NCBI RefSeq assembly: GCF_000014965.1
Contig: NC_008554.1
Location: 3,646,001-3,710,000 of the forward strand
Reading direction: 5' to 3'
Source of the DNA: Syntrophobacter fumaroxidans MPOB
GTDB lineage: Bacteria > Desulfobacterota > Syntrophobacteria > Syntrophobacterales > Syntrophobacteraceae
DNA length: 64,000 nucleotides
The translations under genes were made by a program, and so were the position numbers. This document shows positions 1 to 8,087 of this stretch, piece after piece. How positions within the stretch are numbered: position 1 is the first letter of the stretch; every line of letters begins with the position of its first letter. A model generated the notes under the pieces. It saw nothing but the letters and a program-made list of their open reading frames with translations, searched no databases and was not told the DNA's origin.

Positions 1-147
1 GAAACAAATCATAAGCTTGGAACATTGTGACATAACTTGCACCAATGCTGTCCAATTAAAATATCTATATGAATGGAAGAACGCCGCTTTGGGCGTTCCC
101 GAGGCGGGCACAGGGAAAATGAGCATCGCGGGTGAGAACAAAGGGAA

Positions 148-170
148 AGCCGGTTCGAAAGAAACCGGCT
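148..170 (-). terminator. possible terminator hairpin of the small minus-strand gene
   Basis: A perfect 8-bp inverted repeat (148-155 with 163-170, 7-nt loop) lies about 30 bases past the stop codon of the small minus-strand gene at 202. On the minus strand it is followed by a pyrimidine-rich stretch (TTCCCTTTG), not a clean T run. A second 7-bp hairpin lies at 79-98. Either could end the transcript. Confidence 0.35.
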
Positions 171-201
171 CGAAAGAAGACGTGCTGAAAACGATTTTCG
201 A

Positions 202-378
202 TCAATTCTGGACCACTGCGGCCAACTTCTCGAGGATCCTCTTGGGCACCGGGTAGGTGTCATTCACAAGGTAGAGTCCCAACAGTCTGGGATCAAAGCC
301 GATCGCTTCCGCCGCCTTCGCGACGCTTATCTTTTTTTCCTCCAACTTTTCCAGCAGTTCGGGCTTTTGCACTTCCAT
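202..378 (-). CDS. small predicted helical protein, possibly HTH-like (58 aa)
   Basis: This encodes a 58-residue protein I do not recognise. Predicted helices include LLEKLEEKK and SVAKAAEAIGF, followed by a short loop and PKRILEKLAAVVQN. The segment ISVAKAAEAIGFDPRLLGLY resembles a helix-turn-helix of small phage-type regulators, but that is inference. The ATG at 378 is chosen over the upstream start at 447 because an AGGAG lies 8 bases before it. The next identifiable gene on this strand begins far upstream, so it looks monocistronic. It could be a small DNA-binding protein or antitoxin-like orphan; no toxin partner is visible. Confidence 0.5.
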   Translation of the reverse strand: MEVQKPELLEKLEEKKISVAKAAEAIGFDPRLLGLYLVNDTYPVPKRILEKLAAVVQN

Positions 379-495
379 CTCCTGGTCTCCTGTTTCCCGT
401 TTCGGGGTCCTTGAATCCGTCTCGGACCGTTGCACATAATCCTCCAAAGCCTCCGTTCATGCCTCATGAACCGAAACATCATACTCCGGTAAACA

Positions 496-533
496 ACAAA
501 AGGCCACAGTGATTTCTCACTGTGGCCTTTTGT
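496..533. terminator. perfect 16-bp hairpin, likely intrinsic terminator
   Basis: The arms 496-511 and 518-533 are exact reverse complements with a 6-nt loop. Both outer ends carry an A4/T4 tract inside the stem, so it could work in either direction. It lies upstream of the small minus-strand gene (378) and about 290 bases past the end of the receiver gene (821), so the likeliest job is to stop transcription arriving from that minus-strand gene. Confidence 0.6.
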
Positions 534-540
534 CAAACCA

Positions 541-820
541 AGGGGGCTCTCAGCTAACAGGTTCCATGAGGAGTAAGAATTTCCACCACCAGCGGGAGCG
601 GGAGCAACAACTCGATCAGGAGCTTGATTTCATCCGTCCAACGATCGCTTGAGTTCCACATGAAGTGAGATAAAAGCACTCGAACGTCAGATTCAGCAGC
701 AACCGGAAAACCTCTTCCGCATTCAACTCAGTCCATACCCAGCTTCCACCCGATTCGCACCAGTTCCTCGTATCAACGCGACTTCAACTTGAGCTGCGAG
801 CATTCGTCACTGAGAGTTCC
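541..820. other. intergenic stretch without a supported gene
   Basis: No ORF here has a start with a ribosome binding site. On the minus strand one frame stays open through about 50 codons (about 555-710) and ends with a 35-codon ATG ORF. It reads smoothly but has no upstream start signal and no family I can name. It may be a decayed gene fragment. I call no gene. Confidence 0.4.
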
Positions 821-1264
821 CTACTTGAAAAGGGAGGCGGGCACGCCCTCAACTTTGAATTCCGATTTCCATCCCGGTTCATTCTCGATTCCACCGGATT
901 GTGATTCCGCATGTGAAAGTGCAGCTTCCAAATCGACAACATCGAAGGGTTTCTTGAGAAAAAATCCAACATTCACTCGAACCAGATCATTCACAACCGC
1001 CTGAAAATCATATTCAGAAAGCACGATCGCAGCCAATCCAGGCCTTACCAGCTTCAACTTTTCCAACAATCCCGCGCCATTCGCATCAGGAAGATGATAT
1101 TCAACAATCGCAATCGGATAATGATTCCCCTCGACGAGCGCCAACGCTTCACGTGCAGTTGAGCAACTGTGGCAGGCATACCCAGCCCGTTCCAAAAATT
1201 TTTCCAAAGAACGTTTTAATGGGGCGTCATCTTCAACAAGCAGAACGATCTTTTCAACATCCAC
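821..1264 (-). CDS. orphan receiver-domain protein with Asp-to-Glu phospho-site
   Basis: A 147-residue single receiver (CheY-like) domain with no output domain. The acidic pocket (VEDD, residues 10-13), the Ser at the Thr position (IVLSEY) and the conserved Lys (LKKP) are present. The phospho-acceptor position, beta-strand 3 (IAIVEYHLPDANG), carries Glu55 where the neighbouring NtrC protein has Asp54. In other receivers this substitution can mimic the phosphorylated state, so the protein may be constitutively active or phosphorylation-independent. It lies downstream of the NtrC-type gene on the same strand with a 253-base gap holding palindromes. Partner and output are unknown; no kinase is nearby. 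Confidence 0.85.
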   Translation of the reverse strand: MDVEKIVLLVEDDAPLKRSLEKFLERAGYACHSCSTAREALALVEGNHYPIAIVEYHLPDANGAGLLEKLKLVRPGLAAIVLSEYDFQAVVNDLVRVNVGFFLKKPFDVVDLEAALSHAESQSGGIENEPGWKSEFKVEGVPASLFK

Positions 1265-1382
1265 GTCACGCCTCCTTCATACGTTGCAAGCAAAGGCCGT
1301 GCCAAGAATGTTCAAGAGCTGAAAACCCCTACGGCGCCTCATTCGGCCGCGGGACTGGTACAATTTGAGAGGAATGGGAATT

Positions 1383-1396
1383 GGAGAATATTCTCC
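1383..1396. promoter_or_regulatory. 14-bp perfect palindrome and GACAATATT repeats upstream of receiver gene
   Basis: The sequence GGAGAATATTCTCC is a perfect palindrome in the gap between the NtrC-type gene (ends 1518) and the receiver gene (starts 1264). The same gap carries the 9-mer GACAATATT twice in direct orientation (1428-1436 and 1477-1485) in an AT-rich patch. This is the layout expected of a regulator-bound promoter for the receiver gene. No sigma-54 -24/-12 site was found here. Confidence 0.4.
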
Positions 1397-1517
1397 GAAT
1401 CGGCAGGGCGGGACAGCGTTGATTGTTGACAATATTGACACGAATCCAGCAATATCAATTTGTTATGTATAAACTGGACAATATTATGCAGTTCAGGCAA
1501 TGGTTGGAGGATATTCT

Positions 1518-2900
1518 TCAATCTTCAATCCCGTACTTCTTGAGGCGGTAGAGAAGAACGTGCCGAGGGAGCCGAAGAAACCGGGCGGTCTTCGACTTGT
1601 TCTTTCCGCACTTGTCATAGGCCTTCAAAATGATTTCCTTTTCCATCTCTTCAAGCCCGATCCCCTCCTGAGGCAGCCCGACGGTAAACCGTTCCCCCGA
1701 AGGTTCCGGCTCGCCCTTCCCTGGAGGCGAGAGGAAGTGCAGGTGGCGCCCGAGGACGTTTTCATCGTTTTCCAGCAGAACGACACGCTCGATGGTATTG
1801 CGCAGTTCGCGCACGTTTCCCGGCCAGGAATGGTCCGTAAGGAGCTGTTCGGCCCTTGGGCTGAGGCCCCGGAAGCGTTTGCCGTACTTGTCGTTGAATT
1901 CCTCGATGAAAAACAGGGCCAGTGGAAGGATGTCGTCGGGCCGTTCCCGCAGAGACGGGAGGTCTATGCGGATGGTTGCCAGGCGAAAAAAAAGATCCTT
2001 GCGGAATCGTCCCTGTTCCGTGAGCTGCCACAGATCCTGGTTACAGGCAGACACGATGCGGATGTCCACTTTTTTCTTGCGCGTGCCTCCGACCGGGTAG
2101 AACTCCTTTTCCTCCATGACGCGCAGAAGCTTGGCCTGGATCTCCGGGTGCAGGTCCACCACTTCGTCGAGGAAAAGCGTCCCGCCGTCGGCAACCTGCA
2201 GCAGCCCTTCCTTGCCTTCGGCCTTGGCCCCCGTGAATGCGCCTCGTTCGTATCCGAAAAGCTCGCTTTCGATGATTTCGGTGCTGAAGGCGGCGCAATT
2301 CAGGGCCACGAAGGGATACGCAGCCCTTGGGCTCCGCGTGTGGATCAGCTTGGCGAACAGCTCCTTCCCCACGCCGCTAGCCCCCTGAATCAAGACCCCG
2401 GCATCCCGGCTCTGGGCGCTCTTTATGGCGAGCATCTGGGCATCCAGGAACTTCGGATCCTTGCCCACCAGGCGATCGACGCCGTGCAGCTTCTGCACCT
2501 GCTGGCGCAGGCGGTCCACCTCGTTTTTCAGCCCCGCGTGTTCCAGGGCGTTCTGGATGGTCAATTCGAACTCGTCGATGTCGACGGGTTTCACGAGGTA
2601 GTCGAAGGCGCCGCGCTTGATCGCCATCACCACATCCTTGATGCGCTCGTAGGCGGTGATCATCACCACGGTGGGGGAAGGCCGCTGTTCCTTGAACCGG
2701 GGCAGAAGCTCCAGCCCGCTCATGTCGGGCAGACCGATATCGAGAAGGATCAGATCGGGCTCCTCCCGCTCGGAAATCTCGAGTCCCTTCGCACCCGTTT
2801 CGGCTTCCATGACGATGTGGTTTTTTTCCAGAAGGCGACGCAACGCCGAACGAAAAGGGGTTTCGTCGTCAACGATGAGGATCTTGTGTTTTTCTCGCAT
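1518..2900 (-). CDS. NtrC-family sigma-54-dependent response regulator
   Basis: A 460-residue three-domain activator. The N-terminal receiver holds VDDE (10-13), the phospho-acceptor Asp54 and Lys104. The central AAA+ ATPase has Walker A GASGVGKE (173-180), the sigma-54-contacting GAFTGA loop (220-225) and Walker B TLFLDE (241-246). A C-terminal Fis-type helix-turn-helix (about 415-455) ends the protein. The family couples phosphorylation to ATP-driven opening of sigma-54 promoters. No sensor kinase gene is adjacent, so the input is unknown. The orphan Glu-receiver lies just downstream. Length and all motifs are normal; targets cannot be told from the sequence. Confidence 0.93.
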   Translation of the reverse strand: MREKHKILIVDDETPFRSALRRLLEKNHIVMEAETGAKGLEISEREEPDLILLDIGLPDMSGLELLPRFKEQRPSPTVVMITAYERIKDVVMAIKRGAFDYLVKPVDIDEFELTIQNALEHAGLKNEVDRLRQQVQKLHGVDRLVGKDPKFLDAQMLAIKSAQSRDAGVLIQGASGVGKELFAKLIHTRSPRAAYPFVALNCAAFSTEIIESELFGYERGAFTGAKAEGKEGLLQVADGGTLFLDEVVDLHPEIQAKLLRVMEEKEFYPVGGTRKKKVDIRIVSACNQDLWQLTEQGRFRKDLFFRLATIRIDLPSLRERPDDILPLALFFIEEFNDKYGKRFRGLSPRAEQLLTDHSWPGNVRELRNTIERVVLLENDENVLGRHLHFLSPPGKGEPEPSGERFTVGLPQEGIGLEEMEKEIILKAYDKCGKNKSKTARFLRLPRHVLLYRLKKYGIED

Positions 2901-3262
2901 GCTCGGTTCCCAACAACTGTTCCGGAACGGTTTGGAGCAAGATGGATCGGGACGGCCACCACCGGTTCAACCGTCGCGCTTCCTGCACATTATGAAGAAG
3001 ATTCTTCATTCGGTAAAGCTTCCGATGGGACCGGACCGTATACGCAGGGGCGAACAGGGGCAAACGGCTCCGTAAATCGGTGGCGGGGGGAAACTGTGCC
3101 CGCCCGTCCCGTGGATGAATAACAAGACAGGGTGCCCGCATACTCGGCGCTCGTCATGTGCTGCTTGAACCGGGCGCTCCGCGAGGGATCGCGACCTGCC
3201 CGGATTCGGGGTGTTCGACCTCCTCGGGCATTCTCCTTCGTTGCGATTCGGAAAACCCGCCG
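2901..3262. other. intergenic region between glgX and the NtrC-type gene
   Basis: About 360 bases without a supported gene. The one notable element is an imperfect palindrome at 2992-3009 (8-bp arms ATGAAGAA/TTCTTCAT, 2-bp centre), about 90 bases upstream of the NtrC-type start, in an AT-richer patch. This fits an operator or promoter for the NtrC-type gene. No T-tailed terminator was seen after glgX. Confidence 0.4.
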
Positions 3263-5356
3263 TCAACTTCTCCCCGGTCTTCCTTCGAATACCATCACGC
3301 AGCGTGCGTGGGCCAGAATGCGATGGTCCCGGACAGGCAGTTGATCGGGCACCCTGAGAATATCTTCCGGGCTTGGCAGCCACGTATCCACCGCACGGTG
3401 CCAGCTCAGACCCGCGATCTCCGGCAGGTCAAGCGAAACGGGGTCCGAAGCCATATTGAGGATCACGTGCAAGTCTTCTTCATGATCTTCCGTGGCGGAC
3501 AGGGTGCAGGCAAGCGTTCGGGCATCCGGATCGCTCCATGGCGGCTCGTTGAGCCTGATGCCGTGCCAGCTCACGTCGGGGAGGGACCTTCCCGGCTGCT
3601 TTCGGCCCGTCAGGAAGCGGGTTCGCATGAGGCATGGATGACGCTTTCGGAATGCGATCATTTCCCGGACAAACCGGAGCACGTCCCGGTTTTTCTCCAT
3701 GAGAGTCCAATCGAGCCAACCCAACTCGTTGTCCTGGCAGTAGCAGTTGTTGTTCCCGCGCTGGGTCCTCAGCACCTCATCGCCCGCCAGGATCATGGGA
3801 ACTCCCTGGCTCAGCAGCAGGATCGCCATGTAATTCTTCACCTGCCGGCGCCGCAGCGCCAGGACTTGCGGGTCGTCGGTGTCTCCCTCCACCCCGCAGT
3901 TCCAGCTCAGGTTGTCGTTGCTCCCGTCCCGGTTGTTTTCGCCGTTGGCGTCATTGTGTTTGTCGTTGAAACTGACAAGGTCGTTCAATGTGAAGCCGTC
4001 GTGGCACGTGATGAAATTGATGCTGTTCGTCGGAAGACGGTCCAGCGGCTGGTAGAGATCGCTGCTGCCGCTCAGATTGGTTGCCGCCTGTCCCGCAAGC
4101 CCGGGTTCGCCGCGGACGAAACGGCGCATGACGTCCCGGTATCTTCCGTTCCATTCCGCCCAGCGCAGGCCGGGAAATGTTCCCACCTGGTAGAGGCCGG
4201 CGGCGTCCCACGCTTCGGCAATGATTCGGGTGTTCAGGAGAACGTCCGAGAATTCGATATTCCAAAGCACCGGCGGGTGCCGCATCGGGTTGCCGTCTTC
4301 ACCGCGGGCCATGACGCTGGCGAGGTCGAACCGGAAGCCGTCCACGTGCATTTCCCGGACCCAGCCCTCAAGACAGCGAATGATGAATCTTGCCGGCAGG
4401 GGGTGGTTGCAGTTGACAGTGTTGCCGCAGCCCGTATAGTCGCGGTAGACGCTCCGGTCGTTGGGTTCGAGGTGATAGAACAGCTCGTTGACGAAGCCCT
4501 TGAAATTGATGACGGGCCCGCGGGCCCCGCCTTCGGCGGTGTGATTGAACACCACGTCGAGGATCACACCGATGCCCGCGCGGTGAAGCGCCTTGACCAT
4601 GTCGCGGAATTCATGAGCGTGAGTCCCCGCCTCGGGGGTGACGCAGTACCCCGGGTGGGGGCCGTAAAAGCTGTGCGTGCTGTAGCCCCAGAAGTTTTTC
4701 AGTCCCAGGGCGGCGACCGACTCGGGAAGATCCTGTTCGTCAAAGGCCATGACCGGCATCAATTCCACGTGAGTGATGCCCAGATCCTTCAAATAGGGGA
4801 TTTTTTCGATCAGGCCCCGAAAGGTGCCGGGATGGGCGACTTTGGATGATGGATGCCGCGTGAAGCCCCCGACGTGCAATTCATAGATGATGGTGGACTC
4901 GGATGGGGACTCCAGCGGTCGGTCTCCTTCCCAGTCGTAGCCGCCGGACACGACCGCAGCGCGCATGGATGGAGCGCCGCCGCCGTTAAGACAGGCCCGG
5001 TTGCGGTTCCAGAGCCGATCCGTGACCGCCGCCGCCCATGGGTCCAGCAGTTCCCGGGTCCGGTCGAAGCGTCTTCCGGATCGTTTCGTATCGTCGGGAC
5101 CGTCCACTCGCCAGGTGTAGTGCGCGCCGGCGGTCAGTCCTTCCACATAGACGTGCCAGGAAAAAAAGGTCCTGTTGGTTTCGGGGTCGAGCCGAATCAC
5201 CTGGAAAGGCTCCGGGCAGTCCGCGGATTCGTAAAGCAGCAGTTCCATCGCGGTCGCGTTCCGACTGAAGACCGCGAAATTGACCCCTCCCGAATCGACC
5301 GTGGCTCCACCGGGATACCTCGATCCCGGCCTGGTCGCGTATTGTATTGGCATCAT
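3263..5356 (-). CDS. glgX: glycogen debranching enzyme, GH13 isoamylase type
   Basis: Hydrolyses alpha-1,6 branch points of phosphorylase-trimmed glycogen in the cytoplasm. An N-terminal CBM48-like domain (FAVFSRNATAMELLLYE) precedes the GH13 barrel. All four conserved regions are visible: DVVFNHT; GFRFDLASV with the nucleophile Asp; IAEAWD with the acid Glu; and TCHDG with the transition-state His-Asp. At 697 residues it has the usual GlgX/TreX length. The ATG at 5356 (or the ATG three bases later) follows GGGAGG, so a longer 5' reading is not needed. It is the last gene of the pyk-pfk-glgP-glgX series, 91 bases after glgP, so both glycogen-degrading enzymes are probably made together. Confidence 0.93.
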   Translation of the reverse strand: MMPIQYATRPGSRYPGGATVDSGGVNFAVFSRNATAMELLLYESADCPEPFQVIRLDPETNRTFFSWHVYVEGLTAGAHYTWRVDGPDDTKRSGRRFDRTRELLDPWAAAVTDRLWNRNRACLNGGGAPSMRAAVVSGGYDWEGDRPLESPSESTIIYELHVGGFTRHPSSKVAHPGTFRGLIEKIPYLKDLGITHVELMPVMAFDEQDLPESVAALGLKNFWGYSTHSFYGPHPGYCVTPEAGTHAHEFRDMVKALHRAGIGVILDVVFNHTAEGGARGPVINFKGFVNELFYHLEPNDRSVYRDYTGCGNTVNCNHPLPARFIIRCLEGWVREMHVDGFRFDLASVMARGEDGNPMRHPPVLWNIEFSDVLLNTRIIAEAWDAAGLYQVGTFPGLRWAEWNGRYRDVMRRFVRGEPGLAGQAATNLSGSSDLYQPLDRLPTNSINFITCHDGFTLNDLVSFNDKHNDANGENNRDGSNDNLSWNCGVEGDTDDPQVLALRRRQVKNYMAILLLSQGVPMILAGDEVLRTQRGNNNCYCQDNELGWLDWTLMEKNRDVLRFVREMIAFRKRHPCLMRTRFLTGRKQPGRSLPDVSWHGIRLNEPPWSDPDARTLACTLSATEDHEEDLHVILNMASDPVSLDLPEIAGLSWHRAVDTWLPSPEDILRVPDQLPVRDHRILAHARCVMVFEGRPGRS

Positions 5357-5447
5357 TCGTCCTCCCGTGGGATCGTTCCGGTCCGACCCAATGCAGGCCG
5401 CCGACACTTCAACCGGTCGCGCAACCCTTTGGCCCCCTCCACCGGGA

Positions 5448-7964
5448 TCATCTCACGAGGTCGCCGAAGTCTTCCATTTCCACCGTGTTCGGGCTGACTC
5501 TCCAGATCTCCCTGCAATACTCGCGAATGGCCCGATCGGAGGAGAACTTTCCCATGCGCGCCACATTGAGGATCGCCATTCGGGTCCAGCGGTCCCGATC
5601 GCGATAGGCCTCGCTCACCCTGTCCTGGCAGTCCACATAGGACTGATAGTCGGCGAGCAGCATGTACTCATCCTGGTAAAGCAGAGAATCCACCAACGGC
5701 TTGAAAAGGTCGGGATCGCCGCGCGAAAAGAACCCGGAGCCAATCAGATCGATCGCTTCCCGCAGATCGGGATTGGACAAGTAGATCGAACGGGGGTCGT
5801 AGCCCTCCGATTTGATCCGGGCGACCTCTTCGGCCGTCAGGCCGAAGAGGAAGAAGTTGTCCGCTCCCACTTCCTCCCGGATTTCCACGTTGGCTCCGTC
5901 AAGCGTTCCAATCGTGAGAGCCCCGTTCATGGAGAATTTCATATTCCCGGTTCCCGATGCCTCTTTCCCCGCTGTGGAGATCTGTTCGGAGAGGTCGGCC
6001 GCGGGATAGATCTTCTGGGCGCTCTTTACGTTGAAATCGGGAAAGAAGACCACTTTGAGCCGGTTCCGCACGGCCGGATCGTGGTTCACGACGTCGGCGA
6101 CGGAATTGATCAGCTTAATGATCAACTTGGCCATGTAATAAGATGGGGCGGCCTTCCCCCCGAAGATAACGGTGCGGGGCAGCATGTCCAGGCCGGGATT
6201 TCGCCGGAGGCGGTTGTAGAGGGTGACAACGTGCAGAACGTTGAGGTGCTGCCGCTTATACTCGTGAATTCTTTTCACCTGGATGTCGAACATCGAGTCC
6301 GGGTTGACCGAGATGCCGGTGCGCTCCAGGATGAGAGCGGCCAGGGCCTGCTTGTTGCCGGTCTTGACCGCCTGCCATTCCCGCCGGAAGGCGTCGTCGC
6401 CGGCATACGATTCGAGCCGTTTGAGCCGATCCAGCTTTTTGATCCAGCCGCCGCCTATCCTGCTCCTGATCAGGCGCGTCAGCCCCGGGTTGCTCAACAC
6501 CATCCAGCGGCGGGGCGTTACGCCGTTGGTCTTGTTGCTGAATTTCTCCGGCCAGAGTTCGTAGAAGTCTTTCAGCACGGTGGTTTTCAGGAGTTCGGTG
6601 TGGAGTTTGGCGACGCCGTTGATGGCCCGGCTGCCCACGCACGCGAGATTGGCCATGCGCACGTATCGTTCCCCCTGCTCGTCGATCAGGGACAGCCTGG
6701 CAATTCGTGCTTCGTCGTCGGGGTAGATCACGCGTACCTCATCCAGGAAGCGACGATTGATCTCGAAGATGATTTCCAGATGCCTGGGCAGCAGGTTGGC
6801 AAACAGCCGCAACGGCCAGCGTTCGAGAGCTTCGGGCAGCAGGGTGTGATTGGTGTACCCGAAGACGTTGCGGGTGACGTGCCAGGCCGTGTCCCAATCC
6901 ATGTGGTGCTCGTCCACCAGAAGCCGCATCAGTTCCGCGACGGCAACGGAAGGATGGGTATCGTTGAGTTGTATCGCAAATTCTTCGTGGAAGTATTCCA
7001 GGCTTTTTCCAATGGCGAGGTGCAGTCTGATCATGTCCTGCAGCGAACAGGACACAAAGAAGTACTGTTGTTCCAGCCGCAGTTGCTTGCCCTGGATCTG
7101 CTCATCGTTCGGGTAGAGGACCTTGCTGATGTTTTCCGAATACACTTTCTCGTGAACGGCACCGTAGTAGTTCCCCACGTTGAAGGATGCGAAATCGAAG
7201 GATTCGACCGCTTCCGCCTTCCACAGCCGGAGCATGTTGCAGGTGTTGACCTTGTAGCCGAGGATGGGGGTGTCATAGGCTATTCCCCGCACCACCCGGT
7301 CTGGAGTCCAGCGTGACCGATAGCAGCCCCCGTCGTCGCAATAGCCCGCCGTGTGGCCTCCGAACTTGACTTCGTATGTGACCTCGGGGCGCGGGATTTC
7401 CCACGGATTCCCCAGGCGCAGCCACTTGTCGGTCTTTTCGACCTGCCAGCCGTCGCGGATTTCCTGGTCGAATATCCCGAATTCGTAACGGATTCCGTAG
7501 CCGATGGCCGGTATTTCGAGAGTGGCCAGGGAGTCGAGGTAGCAGGCGGCCAGTCTGCCCAGCCCGCCGTTGCCCAACCCGGGTTCCTCCTCGTGATCGA
7601 GCATCGCGTCCAGATTGCGCCCGACATTTTCCGAGGCTTCGCGCACTTCATCGAAAATGTCGAGGTTGATCATGTTGTTGCCCAGGTGGGGCCCAAGCAG
7701 GAATTCCGCCGAAAGGTAGCCGACCACCTTGACGCCTTCCCTGATAAAGTCGCGAACCGTGCAGACCCACCGGTGCAGGAGCCGATCCCGGACCGTATAG
7801 GCAGCCGCCATGTAGTGGTCGTTGAGGGTTGCCGAAAGGGGAAGCCTGCCCTGGGTGTAGAACAGGTGTTCGTTGAAGCAGCGGTTCAAATCGATGAGAG
7901 TCATGCCGGTGCGGCTGCAATCGGTCTTGTTCGAGTTCGTTTTCTTTGACTTGCGTTGCGCCAT
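5448..7964 (-). CDS. glgP: glycogen/alpha-glucan phosphorylase
   Basis: Releases glucose-1-phosphate from the non-reducing ends of glycogen, using pyridoxal phosphate. The PLP-lysine motif GTGNMKFSMNGALTIG is intact, and the N-terminal half carries the family sequence GNGGLGRLAACYLDSLATL. The protein is 838 residues from the ATG at 7964, which has a GGGAG 8 bases upstream; the earlier in-frame start lacks such support. The lysine-rich N-terminus (MAQRKSKKTNSNK) is probably disordered. It sits between pfkA and glgX, so its product can enter glycolysis after phosphoglucomutase, which is not in this window. Confidence 0.95.
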   Translation of the reverse strand: MAQRKSKKTNSNKTDCSRTGMTLIDLNRCFNEHLFYTQGRLPLSATLNDHYMAAAYTVRDRLLHRWVCTVRDFIREGVKVVGYLSAEFLLGPHLGNNMINLDIFDEVREASENVGRNLDAMLDHEEEPGLGNGGLGRLAACYLDSLATLEIPAIGYGIRYEFGIFDQEIRDGWQVEKTDKWLRLGNPWEIPRPEVTYEVKFGGHTAGYCDDGGCYRSRWTPDRVVRGIAYDTPILGYKVNTCNMLRLWKAEAVESFDFASFNVGNYYGAVHEKVYSENISKVLYPNDEQIQGKQLRLEQQYFFVSCSLQDMIRLHLAIGKSLEYFHEEFAIQLNDTHPSVAVAELMRLLVDEHHMDWDTAWHVTRNVFGYTNHTLLPEALERWPLRLFANLLPRHLEIIFEINRRFLDEVRVIYPDDEARIARLSLIDEQGERYVRMANLACVGSRAINGVAKLHTELLKTTVLKDFYELWPEKFSNKTNGVTPRRWMVLSNPGLTRLIRSRIGGGWIKKLDRLKRLESYAGDDAFRREWQAVKTGNKQALAALILERTGISVNPDSMFDIQVKRIHEYKRQHLNVLHVVTLYNRLRRNPGLDMLPRTVIFGGKAAPSYYMAKLIIKLINSVADVVNHDPAVRNRLKVVFFPDFNVKSAQKIYPAADLSEQISTAGKEASGTGNMKFSMNGALTIGTLDGANVEIREEVGADNFFLFGLTAEEVARIKSEGYDPRSIYLSNPDLREAIDLIGSGFFSRGDPDLFKPLVDSLLYQDEYMLLADYQSYVDCQDRVSEAYRDRDRWTRMAILNVARMGKFSSDRAIREYCREIWRVSPNTVEMEDFGDLVR

Positions 7965-8087
7965 GAGTGTTCTCCCGGGGAAATGTATGGCCGGCCGCAT
8001 GAGTACGGGAACAGTTTCGCCGTGAAGGCGGCCGGGCCCGGTTCGCTTCTGCCGGTCGGATGAGCGCCGTAATCCTCCCGGACGGCT

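Noticed and set aside
541-820. Possible transposase remnant
   Set aside because: Frames were read on both strands; no transposase motif, terminal repeats or target duplications were seen.
1500-3122. 540-codon plus-strand ORF opposite the NtrC-type gene
   Set aside because: It is the mirror frame of a GC-rich real gene; the translation has no known motif, while the minus strand shows all NtrC motifs.
3158-7316. Long plus-strand ORFs opposite glgX and glgP
   Set aside because: Antisense shadows of clearly recognised enzymes; no ribosome binding sites or domain patterns.
8001-8087. CCGGGCCCGG palindrome between pfkA and glgP as terminator
   Set aside because: Short, without T run, and in a compact operon; more likely chance in GC-rich DNA.
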